NCBI GenBank assembly: GCA_021774255.1
Contig: JAJFJF010000008.1
Location: forward strand, 1-64,000
DNA from: Gammaproteobacteria bacterium
GTDB taxonomy: Bacteria > Pseudomonadota > Gammaproteobacteria > JAJFJF01
Reading direction: 5' to 3'
Length of the DNA stretch: 64,000 nucleotides
The notes beneath the pieces are model-generated. The model did not search any database. It was not told where the DNA came from and worked only from the letters and a program-made list of their open reading frames with translations. Below, piece by piece: positions 49,100 to 58,490 of this stretch (positions within the stretch are counted from its first letter, which is position 1; every line of letters starts with the position of its first letter). Made by a program: the position numbers and the translations under genes.

Positions 49100-51586
49100 T
49101 TATTCTACTGTAAACGTATCCGTACTGTTTCGACCGGCATCACCACTGAAGGTAGTGATCAGCTGGTTGTTTTCATCATAGAGCGCTACTTCATAATCAT
49201 TACTGTAACGCACTCCCCAGTAAACCTGTACGCTACTGGCATCAACAGCAGTACTCAGTTCAAGTGTCACAGAGGGTAATGGATCTTTTGATAATTTTTT
49301 AGAGCGCCATCTTGACGAACTGCTATTATCATTAACATTACCTTCTGGGTAACGATTTCTGGCAGAACTTGTGTCGATACCGCTGGCGGCCGGTGCAACG
49401 TTATCGCCGTTTTGGTCAAAAACACGTAGTTCTCGAATACCGATACCGGCAGAAGATGAGAAGCTGCCGTTTGTTTTGACGGTGACAAACTTCACAAGCG
49501 TTTCATTACCACCACCGCCGTTACCGGGGTCGCCTACGGTCACTGCATCCGATGGGTTAGAGTAAGCAGATTGGTGCCCGTTGGCAGACATGGCACGTAC
49601 ACGATAGACGGCATCAGCATTAGTCGTTGCGCCGGTGTCCGTATAGCTTGTGCTATTAGCCGCTAATGAGGCAACCTCAGCAAAGGCGCCCCCGTTTTCA
49701 GCACGTTCAACACTGTAAGTTGTTTCGGCTTCTGCCACATCTAACCAGGTGAGTGCTACTTCGCCCGGGTTATTTTCATCTTCAACAGCCACTAATGCAG
49801 CGGGTGCACTGGGAGGCGCACCGTATTCCTGTCGTACGCGCAACTGCTCACGATACAGTGAGTTTATATCCATGGTGTCATTACTGGCTTCCATGACACC
49901 GGGTAAGAGCTGGGCATTACGTGTTTCTTTAGGGTCGGCGTTTTCATCTGTGACGTTACCACCGCAACCAAAGCAGTAATTTTGTGCTGTGGGTGGTTTT
50001 TGAATCAAAATGCGACTGCCGGGTACCACGGCAGCGTTCCACATAACAGAGTTGACGGCACCCCAACCGTGATTACTCACTGGACGGTTAAAAAATGCCA
50101 GTTTATGTAAATTGCCGGGTTCAGGATCAGAAGAGATGAGATTATCAAACAACATCCCGTTGACCCATTTCAAATGCCCTTCAGAGGCAATGGATGAGTG
50201 GCTTTGCGTACTGTCTAATACCACAATACCCGTTGCGTTAGCGTTTGCAGCGATATACGCATGGCGCGCAAACTCGGCATGACAGTTTACAAAAAGTACA
50301 TTGCTTGTCGCTTTCTGAGCATTAAAGTGATAACGATCACCACCATTTTCTGGTGCCCCAGCAGGGTTAATTGCATCGGTGTTCGCAATCGTTAATTGTG
50401 AAGCATTACGTGTTAACACGGCGGCGACTTTAAAACCTTCTGCTTGCACATTATTCACAAAGCTATTTTCGATTTTCAACATGGAAATAGCATTATCTGC
50501 CGGTGTGTGCGTTGGGTTTTGTGGATCAGAGGCTGTTGGGTCAATGAGTACCGCTAAATCTTCCACCCCTTGCTCAACACGGGTTTCCGCACGCGTAAAT
50601 TTATAGATATAAGGTTTTATGGCAGGGCTACCTGCGTCATAAATTCTTAAATCAATGTGGTTAAATAAAGGTGCGTCCAGCACGATACCGATTGCGCCAT
50701 CTGCATCACTGTCATTAATGTCAACAATGCGTCGGTTATAGAGAATAGTTTCTCGACTTGAGCCGCCCAATCCGGTGATATCAAATTGACTGGTAGGCAA
50801 GGTGGCTTGCAGAGGGTCGTCCACACCGCTTGGATAGCTTGCACCAGAGATTAACCATTTTCTACCATCAATGGTTTCACCATAACCGATGCTCTCTAGC
50901 CACTCATGTGTTGCAGGGTGGGCAACGATAATATTATCGCCTACCGCGAAGCCTGCACTGCTATCGACCTCAAAACTACGCGAACCGACAGGCACAAACT
51001 CACTGATGATATTGGCGATAGGATCACTTGCTTCCATGACCCAGGGCGCGCCGTCATAACCGCCCCCCATGCGAATGATGCTGCGTTCTCTTGTGCTGAC
51101 AGCCGGGTCAAACAAGGCTTGTCCGTCTAAGAATGTTTGATCTTTGCCTCGGCCACGTAGCAGAACGTTGTCAAGACCCAGTTCAATGGGGGTGACGATG
51201 GTAAAGGTACCGGCCTCTAATTGTACGACGCCCCCTGTGCCTGCTAGGGCTTGAATAGCAGCGTTAATTTGTGGTCCATCATCTGCACCACCGCCCAATG
51301 GGGATAATCCATTTCCAACAGGCACCGCCGGGAAGTTAGGAAGATTTAATGTGCCATCTGGATTGAAACCTTCGCCATTGTAACCTGCATGGCTAAAGTC
51401 AGGCACACGGTTGCCTTCTGCATCGGAGGTATAGCTTAATTTGTCATTTTCTAAATACACTCTTGTGCTGGTTGCCGCATGGGCTGTACTAAAAGCGGTG
51501 TATCCGATAAGTAAGGCACACCAAAACAGTCCCCAGACTGCCGTTGATGTAATGTGATTTGCTGTTGTTTCTTTTGCTTGATTCAT
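49100..51586 (-). CDS. secreted parallel beta-helix (pectate-lyase-like) protein with FN3 and discoidin-like domains
   Basis: 828 residues. A signal peptide (hydrophobic LFWCALLIGYTAFSTAHA) probably cleaves after AHA near residue 38. Residues about 75-590 form a right-handed beta-helix of the pectate-lyase superfamily; GGGADDGPQINAAIQAL and VVQLEAGTFTI is the classic entry to that fold. A fibronectin type III domain covers about 605-695. A Gly-rich linker leads to a C-terminal F5/8C (discoidin)-like sugar-binding domain (about 705-828). Substrate and catalytic residues cannot be assigned. It is probably extracellular or surface-exposed and acts on a polysaccharide. The gene is a single unit with its own ribosome binding site (GGAGA) and terminator between dnaE and trpA. 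Confidence 0.8.
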   Translation of the reverse strand: MNQAKETTANHITSTAVWGLFWCALLIGYTAFSTAHAATSTRVYLENDKLSYTSDAEGNRVPDFSHAGYNGEGFNPDGTLNLPNFPAVPVGNGLSPLGGGADDGPQINAAIQALAGTGGVVQLEAGTFTIVTPIELGLDNVLLRGRGKDQTFLDGQALFDPAVSTRERSIIRMGGGYDGAPWVMEASDPIANIISEFVPVGSRSFEVDSSAGFAVGDNIIVAHPATHEWLESIGYGETIDGRKWLISGASYPSGVDDPLQATLPTSQFDITGLGGSSRETILYNRRIVDINDSDADGAIGIVLDAPLFNHIDLRIYDAGSPAIKPYIYKFTRAETRVEQGVEDLAVLIDPTASDPQNPTHTPADNAISMLKIENSFVNNVQAEGFKVAAVLTRNASQLTIANTDAINPAGAPENGGDRYHFNAQKATSNVLFVNCHAEFARHAYIAANANATGIVVLDSTQSHSSIASEGHLKWVNGMLFDNLISSDPEPGNLHKLAFFNRPVSNHGWGAVNSVMWNAAVVPGSRILIQKPPTAQNYCFGCGGNVTDENADPKETRNAQLLPGVMEASNDTMDINSLYREQLRVRQEYGAPPSAPAALVAVEDENNPGEVALTWLDVAEAETTYSVERAENGGAFAEVASLAANSTSYTDTGATTNADAVYRVRAMSANGHQSAYSNPSDAVTVGDPGNGGGGNETLVKFVTVKTNGSFSSSAGIGIRELRVFDQNGDNVAPAASGIDTSSARNRYPEGNVNDNSSSSRWRSKKLSKDPLPSVTLELSTAVDASSVQVYWGVRYSNDYEVALYDENNQLITTFSGDAGRNSTDTFTVE

Positions 51587-51748
51587 CTCTGATCTCCGTT
51601 ATGTCATTACTTAGGATATTCAGATGCTTACTTATATTATTATTTTTTTAATAAACATTATCTGTATTTTAATCGCATATGGGCGTGATTGCCAGCTCAG
51701 AGAAAAGATTTTATTGTAATTAATTGTTTTTTAATGAATTTTAATTTT

Positions 51749-52540
51749 TTATTGAGCCCCTATGTTTTGAGTGTACTGCGCAATATTTTCCTTAATCAGC
51801 TGAAACAAGGTAGGTTTTGCGTGATGCTCGGCAATGAGTTTGGTAAAGGCGCTGCCAACAATGATGCCATTGGCGCCTGCTTCATAGAGCGCAGACATTT
51901 GGCTTGCCCGGTGAATCCCAAAGCCAACAACCAAAGGCTTATCGCTTACATTGCGCAGCGTTGAGAGGCGCTGGTAGGTCTGTGGGGGCAATGCATCACG
52001 TGTGCCTGTTGTGCCGTAGTCACTGACAACATACGTAAAGGCGGTGGAGCGCTCAATTAATTGGTTTGCGCGTGACAGTGGGGTGTTGGGGGCAATCAAA
52101 TGAATGCAACCGAGCTGGTGTTGATGCAAAGACACTTCGTGCGCGTGAGAGGCATCCATCGGCAAATCAACGGCTAACATTGCATCAACACCGGCATTGG
52201 CAAATGTTTGGTGCATGGCTCCCATGCCGCGTTTATGAATTAAATTGTAATAGAGCATGATGCCGATGGGGATCTCACTGAATGCACGGATTTGTTGTAT
52301 TAAACGAATACAGGTGTTTGTATCGGTGCCTTGTGATAGAGCCTGTTGTGCGGCGGCCTGTATTACCGGGCCATCGGCACCGGGATCGGAAAAAGGCACG
52401 CCTAATTCTAAGGCATCGGCACCTGCTTCAATCGCGGCTTTAATAAGTGCTAGGCTGATTTCGGGCGTGGGGTAGCCCAACATCAAAAAAGGAATAAAGG
52501 TTTTTTGCTTGCGCTGAAATAAAGTTTGAAATCGATTCAT
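51749..52540 (-). CDS. trpA: TrpA, tryptophan synthase alpha
   Basis: 263 residues. TIM barrel with the catalytic Glu in [20 protein letters not shown] and the Asp in [28 protein letters not shown] is the closing loop, with DYG where YLLSRAGVTG occurs in E. coli, a mild deviation. It cleaves indole-3-glycerol phosphate to indole for TrpB. Last gene of the trp operon, overlapping trpB by 4 bp. Confidence 0.95.
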   Translation of the reverse strand: MNRFQTLFQRKQKTFIPFLMLGYPTPEISLALIKAAIEAGADALELGVPFSDPGADGPVIQAAAQQALSQGTDTNTCIRLIQQIRAFSEIPIGIMLYYNLIHKRGMGAMHQTFANAGVDAMLAVDLPMDASHAHEVSLHQHQLGCIHLIAPNTPLSRANQLIERSTAFTYVVSDYGTTGTRDALPPQTYQRLSTLRNVSDKPLVVGFGIHRASQMSALYEAGANGIIVGSAFTKLIAEHHAKPTLFQLIKENIAQYTQNIGAQ

Positions 52541-53706
52541 GCTATTTCCTGTTTCAGATAAGTGTCTAAATCTTTATCACCACGCCCCGAAAGATTCACT
52601 AATAAGCAAGCCTCTTGTGGGAAATCTGCGGCGCATTTTAAGGCAAGTGCGAGTGCGTGGCAGGACTCCAGTGCACCAATAATCCCTTCTTGTTGTGCAA
52701 GCAAGCGATAAGCATCAAGTGCGTCGGTATCGGTGATCCCTTGATACTTCACGCGCCCAGTGCGGTGTAAATGCGCATGCTCTGGGCCAATGCCAGGGTA
52801 ATCTAGGCCTGCAGAGATAGAGTGGGTAGGGGTAATTTGACCGTCATCACTTTGCAAAAATAAAGAATGCATCCCGTGAAACACGCCTGAACTGCCAGCG
52901 TTGAGCGTGGCAGCGTGTTGTTTGCTTGCCAGGCCTTTGCCGGCGGCTTCTGCGCCAAATAAAGCAACGTGCTCATTGTCGAGAAACGCTGAAAACAAAC
53001 CGATAGCATTGCTGCCACCGCCAACGCAGGCAAAGGCAGCGGTGGGTTGCCCACCTGCTTGTTTTTCCATTTGGGCGCGTGCTTCAAGCCCAATGATGCG
53101 CTGAAAATGGCGTACGAGCGCGGGAAAAGGATGCGGTCCTGCCGCGGTGCCAAAGACATAATAGGTGTTTTCAACATGGGTGATCCAATCACGCAAGGCT
53201 TCGTTAATGGCATCTTTTAAGGTGGCAGTGCCGGTGTTGACAGCGTGCACCTTGGCACCAAATAATTGCATACGTGCCACATTACTGGCTTGGCGCTGCA
53301 CATCTTTTTCACCCATGTAGATCTCGACAGGCAACCCCAGCAAGGCACCGGTCATGGCGGTCGCCACGCCATGCTGGCCTGCACCGGTTTCGGCAATTAA
53401 ACGCGTTTTCCCCATGTGTTTGGCAAGTAAGGCTTGCCCAAGGGTATTGTTTGTTTTGTGGGCGCCGCCGTGTAAGAGATCTTCTCGTTTTAAATACAGC
53501 TTGCGTCCAATCTGTTTTGATAAGTTCTCTGCAAAGGTCAGTGGGGTAGGGCGGCCCGCGTAATGCATGAGCAAATCATCCAGTTTTTGGTTAAAAGTGG
53601 TGTCGGCCTGAGCGGTAATAAATGCTTGCTCAATTTCTTTTAAAGGCGCGACTAAACTTTCGGGCACAAAGGCACCACCGTATTCACCGTAGTAATCATT
53701 TAACAT
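52537..53706 (-). CDS. trpB: TrpB, tryptophan synthase beta
   Basis: 389 residues. The PLP lysine is in [20 protein letters not shown], the phosphate-binding loop is [14 protein letters not shown], and [15 protein letters not shown] is the usual N terminus. It condenses indole and serine. It overlaps trpF by 7 bp and trpA by 4 bp. Confidence 0.97.
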   Translation of the reverse strand: MLNDYYGEYGGAFVPESLVAPLKEIEQAFITAQADTTFNQKLDDLLMHYAGRPTPLTFAENLSKQIGRKLYLKREDLLHGGAHKTNNTLGQALLAKHMGKTRLIAETGAGQHGVATAMTGALLGLPVEIYMGEKDVQRQASNVARMQLFGAKVHAVNTGTATLKDAINEALRDWITHVENTYYVFGTAAGPHPFPALVRHFQRIIGLEARAQMEKQAGGQPTAAFACVGGGSNAIGLFSAFLDNEHVALFGAEAAGKGLASKQHAATLNAGSSGVFHGMHSLFLQSDDGQITPTHSISAGLDYPGIGPEHAHLHRTGRVKYQGITDTDALDAYRLLAQQEGIIGALESCHALALALKCAADFPQEACLLVNLSGRGDKDLDTYLKQEIA

Positions 53707-54299
53707 CGCTGAATTTCCTTAAAAAATTGTTTTAGCTTGTTAATATCTTTTTTGCCAGGTTTTTTTTCTACACCGCTGCAAACATCAATCGCATAGGGAT
53801 TAAGCACGCAGGCTTGCCGTATATTGTCAGGGCGAATGCCACCTGATAAAAAAGTTTTGTTTAAATTGGCTTCTTTCGGAAGTTTATCCCAATCAAATGT
53901 GAGACCTGTGCCACCAAAAGCATCTTCAGAAAACGTATCAAGCAGTGCATAATCGGCATATTGAGGCGCGAGCGTCTGTGGTGTGATTGCTGTATCAGGC
54001 TTAATGCGCTGAGCATAGATAGTTTCTGAATGCGCAGGTTTTTTATTTAAAGGCCGATACACTTGCACAGCGGCCAGGTCAAAGGTATCTGCAAACGCGC
54101 AGATTTGCGCATCAGTGTGCTCAACGAAAACGCCAACAGGCTTTGCAGTAGAAAGTGTGGCGCTAATTTGTGAGGCGTTGACCAAACTGACACAGCGAGG
54201 TGAACTTGCTGCGAAGATTAAACCAATATAATCTGCGCCAAGTGATTCAGCCAGTAACGCATCTTCAATAGTAGTGATACCGCAGATTTTAATTTTCAT
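53700..54299 (-). CDS. trpF: TrpF, phosphoribosylanthranilate isomerase
   Basis: 199-residue TIM barrel. [26 protein letters not shown] holds the catalytic Cys, and the catalytic Asp is in ALLDTFSED. Phosphate is bound by [11 protein letters not shown] and [15 protein letters not shown]. It is a separate gene here, not fused to trpC as in enterobacteria. It overlaps trpC by 11 bp. Confidence 0.95.
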   Translation of the reverse strand: MKIKICGITTIEDALLAESLGADYIGLIFAASSPRCVSLVNASQISATLSTAKPVGVFVEHTDAQICAFADTFDLAAVQVYRPLNKKPAHSETIYAQRIKPDTAITPQTLAPQYADYALLDTFSEDAFGGTGLTFDWDKLPKEANLNKTFLSGGIRPDNIRQACVLNPYAIDVCSGVEKKPGKKDINKLKQFFKEIQRC

Positions 54300-55047
54300 G
54301 GTAGTCGCGAAGTGCTTGTAGAAATTGTTCGGGTTGACTGCTTGTCATTAACGCCGTGCCAATGAGTACCCCTTTTATTTGTGCCGGTAGTTGACGGATT
54401 GCTTCGGGGCGGGTGATCCCCGACGCGCTGATGACAGGGATAGAATTTGGAATATGTTGACACAGTTGCTGACTGTTTGTGGAGTGAATCGTAAATTGCG
54501 TCAGGTCGCGATTATTGATCATCATAACCTCAGGGTCGAGTGAAATCGCACGTTTAAGTTCTGTTTCGTTGTAAACTTCGAGTAGCGCGGTCATGCCAAG
54601 CGATTCAATCGCATTTTTTAATGTGGCAAGTTCAGTATCACTTAATATGCCCACGATTAACAAGCAAGCATCGGCTTGCATCAAGCGTGCATATTTAACT
54701 TGCTTCCTGTCTAATATAAAATCTTTGCAGAGTAACGGCAGGTGAGTATGCTGGTGTGCTGTTTTCAAATAATCAAAGTGCCCACCAAAATAAGGCTGAT
54801 CGGTTAAAACAGAAATCGCATCGGCGCCTCCTGCTGTGTATTGCTTGGCGATAGTCGCCGGGCACATGTTTTTTTTGATAACACCATGAGAAGGTGATTT
54901 TGCTTTTATTTCAGCAATAATCGTGAGTTTGTCTTGCTGGAGTGTTGACAAAAAATCACGTGATGAAGGTGTTAAATCCTCCATGGCAATATCAGCCATT
55001 TGCGCAATTTCACGGCGTTTTTGCTGTACAATTTCTTCAAGTATCAT
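54289..55047 (-). CDS. trpC: TrpC, indole-3-glycerol phosphate synthase
   Basis: 252 residues. IIAEIKAKSPSHGVIKK and LLCKDFILDRKQVKYARLMQADACLLIV carry catalytic Lys residues, and MINNRDLTQFTI and VISASGITRPE are later strands of the barrel. Overlaps trpD by 11 bp. Confidence 0.95.
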   Translation of the reverse strand: MILEEIVQQKRREIAQMADIAMEDLTPSSRDFLSTLQQDKLTIIAEIKAKSPSHGVIKKNMCPATIAKQYTAGGADAISVLTDQPYFGGHFDYLKTAHQHTHLPLLCKDFILDRKQVKYARLMQADACLLIVGILSDTELATLKNAIESLGMTALLEVYNETELKRAISLDPEVMMINNRDLTQFTIHSTNSQQLCQHIPNSIPVISASGITRPEAIRQLPAQIKGVLIGTALMTSSQPEQFLQALRDYHEN

Positions 55048-56020
55048 GATGTTCTTTCCTTACGCTCTTTAGCTTTGCTAAGGCGGCGCCTGACTGGATA
55101 GATTGTTTGGCTAGCTCGATGGCATCAATCAGTGGGAGCTTATCATGTGCCAACTGAATGGCGAGCGCAGCATTGAGTAGCACAATATCACGTTTGGCAC
55201 CTTGCTCTTGCCCATTGAGAATGGCGGTGGCGATATTTGTATTGCTGGCAATGTCATCACCTTGTAAATCAGTTAATCGGCAGCGAGAAAAGCCGAGTGC
55301 TTCGGGTTGGTATTTTTGCTGCGTGATCTTGCCATGATGTAAGCGGGTTATGTGCGTCTCGCCCGTGAGTGTGGCTTCGTCTAAACCGTCACCATGCACA
55401 ATGCTGGCCTGTGTGATCCCTAAATACTGTAATGCCTGCGCCATGGGTGCAATGAGCGCGAGGGAGGCAACGCCTACCACTTGGCGGGTGACACAAGCAG
55501 GGTTCAGCAAAGGCCCGAGGATATTAAATAAGGTTTTTTGCCCACGTGTTGCCAGCACTTTTCGTGCTGCTGCAAAACGCTGCATAATAGGGTGGAAATA
55601 AGGCGCAAATAAAAAAGTAAGTTTATATTGGTTTAATTGTGTGCTGGCTTGCGCTGCGTTGCTGGGAATGTGAATATCCAGTGCTTGCAGGCAATCAAAG
55701 CTACCACAACGGCTGGTCACAGAGCGATTGCCATGTTTTGCCATGGTGACACCGGCACCGGCAGCCACAAAAGTGGCCACCGTGGAAATATTGAACGTTT
55801 GTGCGCCATCACCGCCTGTGCCAACAAGATCAACTGCATCACTAGGCACATCGGTCAAGCGGTGGCTGTGTGCGCGAAATAATTCGGCGATCATGCCCAG
55901 ATGCTCACCATTGACATTGTCCGGGTCTAATTGAAGATTATTTAATAGCGCAACTTGGCTTTCAAGACAAAGATCGTCTTCAATGAGCTGTTTAGCAAGT
56001 GAGAGCGGTGTTTGTGGCAT
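55037..56020 (-). CDS. trpD: TrpD, anthranilate phosphoribosyltransferase
   Basis: 327 residues. The PRPP-binding loop is DLVGTGGDGAQTFNISTVA, and KHGNRSVTSRCGSFDCLQAL is the anthranilate side. VVGVASLALIAPMAQAL and VHGDGLDEATLTG follow. Stand-alone, not fused to trpG. Overlaps trpG by 29 bp and trpC by 11 bp. Confidence 0.96.
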   Translation of the reverse strand: MPQTPLSLAKQLIEDDLCLESQVALLNNLQLDPDNVNGEHLGMIAELFRAHSHRLTDVPSDAVDLVGTGGDGAQTFNISTVATFVAAGAGVTMAKHGNRSVTSRCGSFDCLQALDIHIPSNAAQASTQLNQYKLTFLFAPYFHPIMQRFAAARKVLATRGQKTLFNILGPLLNPACVTRQVVGVASLALIAPMAQALQYLGITQASIVHGDGLDEATLTGETHITRLHHGKITQQKYQPEALGFSRCRLTDLQGDDIASNTNIATAILNGQEQGAKRDIVLLNAALAIQLAHDKLPLIDAIELAKQSIQSGAALAKLKSVRKEHHDT

Positions 56021-56618
56021 TTTCTCCCCCAGTGTATTGCGTGATTAAATTTTGTATTAAGGTGCTGCCTTCAGGGGTCAACACACTTTCTGGATGAAAT
56101 TGTAAGCCAATAATCGGGCGCTCTTTATGCTCAAAACCCATCACCATGCCTTCGCAAGTGGCTTCTAGTCGAAGCACATCAGGCAGTGTTTCGACATATA
56201 GCGAGTGGTAACGGCCGACCTGCATGGGATTAATGATCCCTTTTAAGATGCTGCTTTGTTGGTGAAACAGGTTGGCAGGTTTGCCATGCGCGAGTTCGTC
56301 GACCTGCGCAATGCTGCCACCAAAGTAATGCGCAATGCATTGGTGCCCCAAACACACGCCTAAAATAGGCAGATCAACAGGGGCGTGCTCCAATAATGCA
56401 AGACAAAGCGTGGCATCTTTGGGGTGACCGGGGCCAGGCGAGAAGACCAATAAATCAGGCTGCTCTTCCTGAATATAGCTTAGTGCTTCGTTTAATGCCC
56501 AGTCATTACGATAAACGTCTACCTGACAGCCAAAGCGAGCAAACTCATCTGCCAAGTTATGCACAAATGAATCGAAGTTGTCGATCATGAGCACTTTTAT
56601 TTTGGGTTTATTTGACAT
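55992..56618 (-). CDS. trpG: TrpG, anthranilate synthase glutaminase subunit
   Basis: About 208 residues from MSNKPKIKVLMIDNFDSF; the frame extends 29 codons upstream into trpE, but without conservation. The glutaminase triad is Cys in LGVCLGHQCIA and His-x-Glu in GLQFHPESVLT. It may also serve PabB, as TrpG does in other bacteria. It overlaps trpE by 11 bp. Confidence 0.95.
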   Translation of the reverse strand: MSNKPKIKVLMIDNFDSFVHNLADEFARFGCQVDVYRNDWALNEALSYIQEEQPDLLVFSPGPGHPKDATLCLALLEHAPVDLPILGVCLGHQCIAHYFGGSIAQVDELAHGKPANLFHQQSSILKGIINPMQVGRYHSLYVETLPDVLRLEATCEGMVMGFEHKERPIIGLQFHPESVLTPEGSTLIQNLITQYTGGENATNTALTC

Positions 56619-58266
56619 GTTGGCTCTCCTGTAAAGCAGTGATACACGCTCGCATCTTATTTTCTGTCTCTTCCCATTCTTTAGACGGCACACTGTCAGC
56701 AACAATGCCGCCGCCTGCGCGACAGTACACTTTGTTATTTTTAAAACGCATTGAGCGAATGACTATCGCTGTTTCTAAACGCTTACTGCTAACAAAACCA
56801 AAAGCACCACCAAAATAGCCACGTGCATGGCTTTCTTGTTCGGCAATGATATTCAGCGCGTTGGGTTTGGGGGCGCCGGTGAGTGTGCCCATGTTCATGG
56901 TGGCTAAGTAGGCCGTGAGCGCATCTAGGCCTTCTCGCAAGGTGCCGCGAATTTTAGAGACCAAATGTTGCACATGTGAATACCGTTCTACCCCAAAGGT
57001 TTGATAGATGTGCGTGCTGCCAGGCTCCGCAATACTGGCGATATCATTACGCGCCAGATCAATGAGCATGACATGTTCTGCCAGTTCTTTGCTATCGGTT
57101 TGCAAGGCGATGGTGTGCCGCGTGTCTGTTAAGTTATCAACGAGTGGATTGCCTGTCTGCCCTCGTGGTTTGGTGCCCGCGATGGGATGGATCTCAACAT
57201 AGGAGGCCGCATCGTCTTGATTGACGCGCAGTGCTAATTCGGGTGAGGCCCCTAAAATAACGCCGCTTTCATCTTGCATATAAAAGTGAAAGGGAGAAGG
57301 GCTGATTTGTTTGAGCTGTTTGTAAACAGTGAGGGGATCGCCTTCAAAATCAGCTTCTACCATGCGGCCGTAGACCACTTGAAAGGCGTCGCCTTCTTGA
57401 ATATGCGTTTTAATTTGTTTAAGCACATCATCATACTGGTGCCGAGAGGTATCGCTCTTGAATTCACCGACAGTAATCGCCGAATAAGCCGCTTTTTGTG
57501 ATGTGATAGCCGCCGCCTGCATCGTATTAATATCAATGGTTGCTTCTGTTTTGGCTGCCCTGCCTTCTGGCACCAGCGAAATAAAATGCGTTCGGTGATG
57601 TTGGTTTTGCGTTTGGCGCTGTGTGATGAAGAGTCGTGTGGGCAAATAAAGCACATAGTCATCATCCTGCAACACATCTCGACTTGTGCGGGGCACATTT
57701 TCAAATTGGTGTACAAAATCGTAAGCAAAGCAGCCATATAAGCCAAGTGGCAGATCGTCTGCGCCCTGGATAATTGGCAACTCACAGGCGCGAATAATAT
57801 CCATATGGTTGCTGGCACTTAAGCGTTCTTTGAGGCTATGTTTGGAAAGGTCGGGTACGAGTGTGCCTTGGATTGATTGGCTGTTTTGGGTATGAATACT
57901 TGCCGTACTGGGCAGCTGGCTAAGCAGGGCAGGCAGTAATTGCTCGCCTCGTGCGTCCAACGCAGTGATGCTAAATTCAGATCCTCGCCCACGAATACAA
58001 ATACTGGGCTGATAGATCCCAATGCTCATGCCATAGTAGGGTGAGTTGGGCTCGTTGATTTCAAATAAGATGCTTGGGCTTTCGCACGTTGTGCTTCGGC
58101 GTAATGTTGGTCCGCCTTCGCTTTTTGTGTTTCGGCGTGACCTTGGCCCGCCTTCGCTCTGCGAATGTTGGGTTGAAAGCTGTTGAAATAGCGCTTCGAC
58201 GCCAACAAATTGTTCAAAAATATGCTGGTAACGCACTAAGCGCATGGAAGAAGAATGGTTATTCAT
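56608..58266 (-). CDS. trpE: TrpE, anthranilate synthase component I, with a tandem-repeat insertion
   Basis: 552 residues (E. coli 520). The chorismate-binding domain is intact: FQVVYGRMVEADFEGDP, HPIAGTKPRGQ, ELAEHVMLIDLARNDIA, GTLTGAPKPNAL and YFGGAFGFVS. The N-terminal domain has a 24-residue insert at about 37-60 made of two 12-residue units, SEGGPRSRRNTK and SEGGPTLRRSTT. It lies between EALFQQL and ILFEI, where E. coli has only a few residues. The corresponding DNA at 58087-58158 is a 36-bp imperfect tandem repeat. The insert falls in a loop near the tryptophan feedback region, so activity probably survives, while regulation might be altered. Confidence 0.95.
   Translation of the reverse strand: MNNHSSSMRLVRYQHIFEQFVGVEALFQQLSTQHSQSEGGPRSRRNTKSEGGPTLRRSTTCESPSILFEINEPNSPYYGMSIGIYQPSICIRGRGSEFSITALDARGEQLLPALLSQLPSTASIHTQNSQSIQGTLVPDLSKHSLKERLSASNHMDIIRACELPIIQGADDLPLGLYGCFAYDFVHQFENVPRTSRDVLQDDDYVLYLPTRLFITQRQTQNQHHRTHFISLVPEGRAAKTEATIDINTMQAAAITSQKAAYSAITVGEFKSDTSRHQYDDVLKQIKTHIQEGDAFQVVYGRMVEADFEGDPLTVYKQLKQISPSPFHFYMQDESGVILGASPELALRVNQDDAASYVEIHPIAGTKPRGQTGNPLVDNLTDTRHTIALQTDSKELAEHVMLIDLARNDIASIAEPGSTHIYQTFGVERYSHVQHLVSKIRGTLREGLDALTAYLATMNMGTLTGAPKPNALNIIAEQESHARGYFGGAFGFVSSKRLETAIVIRSMRFKNNKVYCRAGGGIVADSVPSKEWEETENKMRACITALQESQHVK
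58087..58158 (-). repeat. 36-bp tandem repeat inserted in trpE
   Basis: Two copies on the minus strand, each starting AGCGAAGGCGG and containing ACGCCGAA, in frame with trpE. They encode two 12-residue units rich in Arg, Ser and Gly. Flanking codons are normal TrpE sequence. Confidence 0.8.
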
Positions 58267-58323
58267 GATAAACCTTTTAAGTTTTAAATGCCGCCACTGC
58301 CGGCGGATCTAAACCAAAAGGTT

Positions 58324-58350
58324 AAAAAAAACCGCCATCAGTGGCGGGTT
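58324..58350 (-). terminator. trp attenuator hairpin
   Basis: On the minus strand CCGCCACTGATGGCGG forms a hairpin followed by eight T, 27 bp past the leader-peptide stop and 57 bp before trpE. A second GC hairpin, CCGCCGGCAGTGGCGG, lies just downstream (58291-58306). Confidence 0.85.
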
Positions 58351-58376
58351 TTCGTCAAAATAAAGCAACAAACACT

Positions 58377-58445
58377 TTATGCATACGGGAACCCGTCACA
58401 GGAAAAGTGCCACCATTGCCAAGTTATTTGTTGTGAATATTGCAT
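58377..58445 (-). CDS. trpL: trp operon leader peptide
   Basis: A 22-codon frame, MQYSQQI-T-W-Q-W-W-H-F-SCDGF-PYA, carries three Trp codons within four positions, upstream of an attenuator hairpin. An in-frame ATG at 58472 would give a 31-residue version. Neither start has a good Shine-Dalgarno. GTGGC within the Trp codons can pair with GCCAC in the 5' arm of the terminator. It fits a classical translation-coupled attenuator that senses charged tRNA-Trp. TTGACA at 58475-58480 is a candidate -35, but its -10 (CAAACT at 17 bp) is weak. Confidence 0.75.
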   Translation of the reverse strand: MQYSQQITWQWWHFSCDGFPYA

Positions 58446-58490
58446 AATTCTAGTTTGGAGCAAGATGCTCATGTTGTCAAGAAATGAAAT

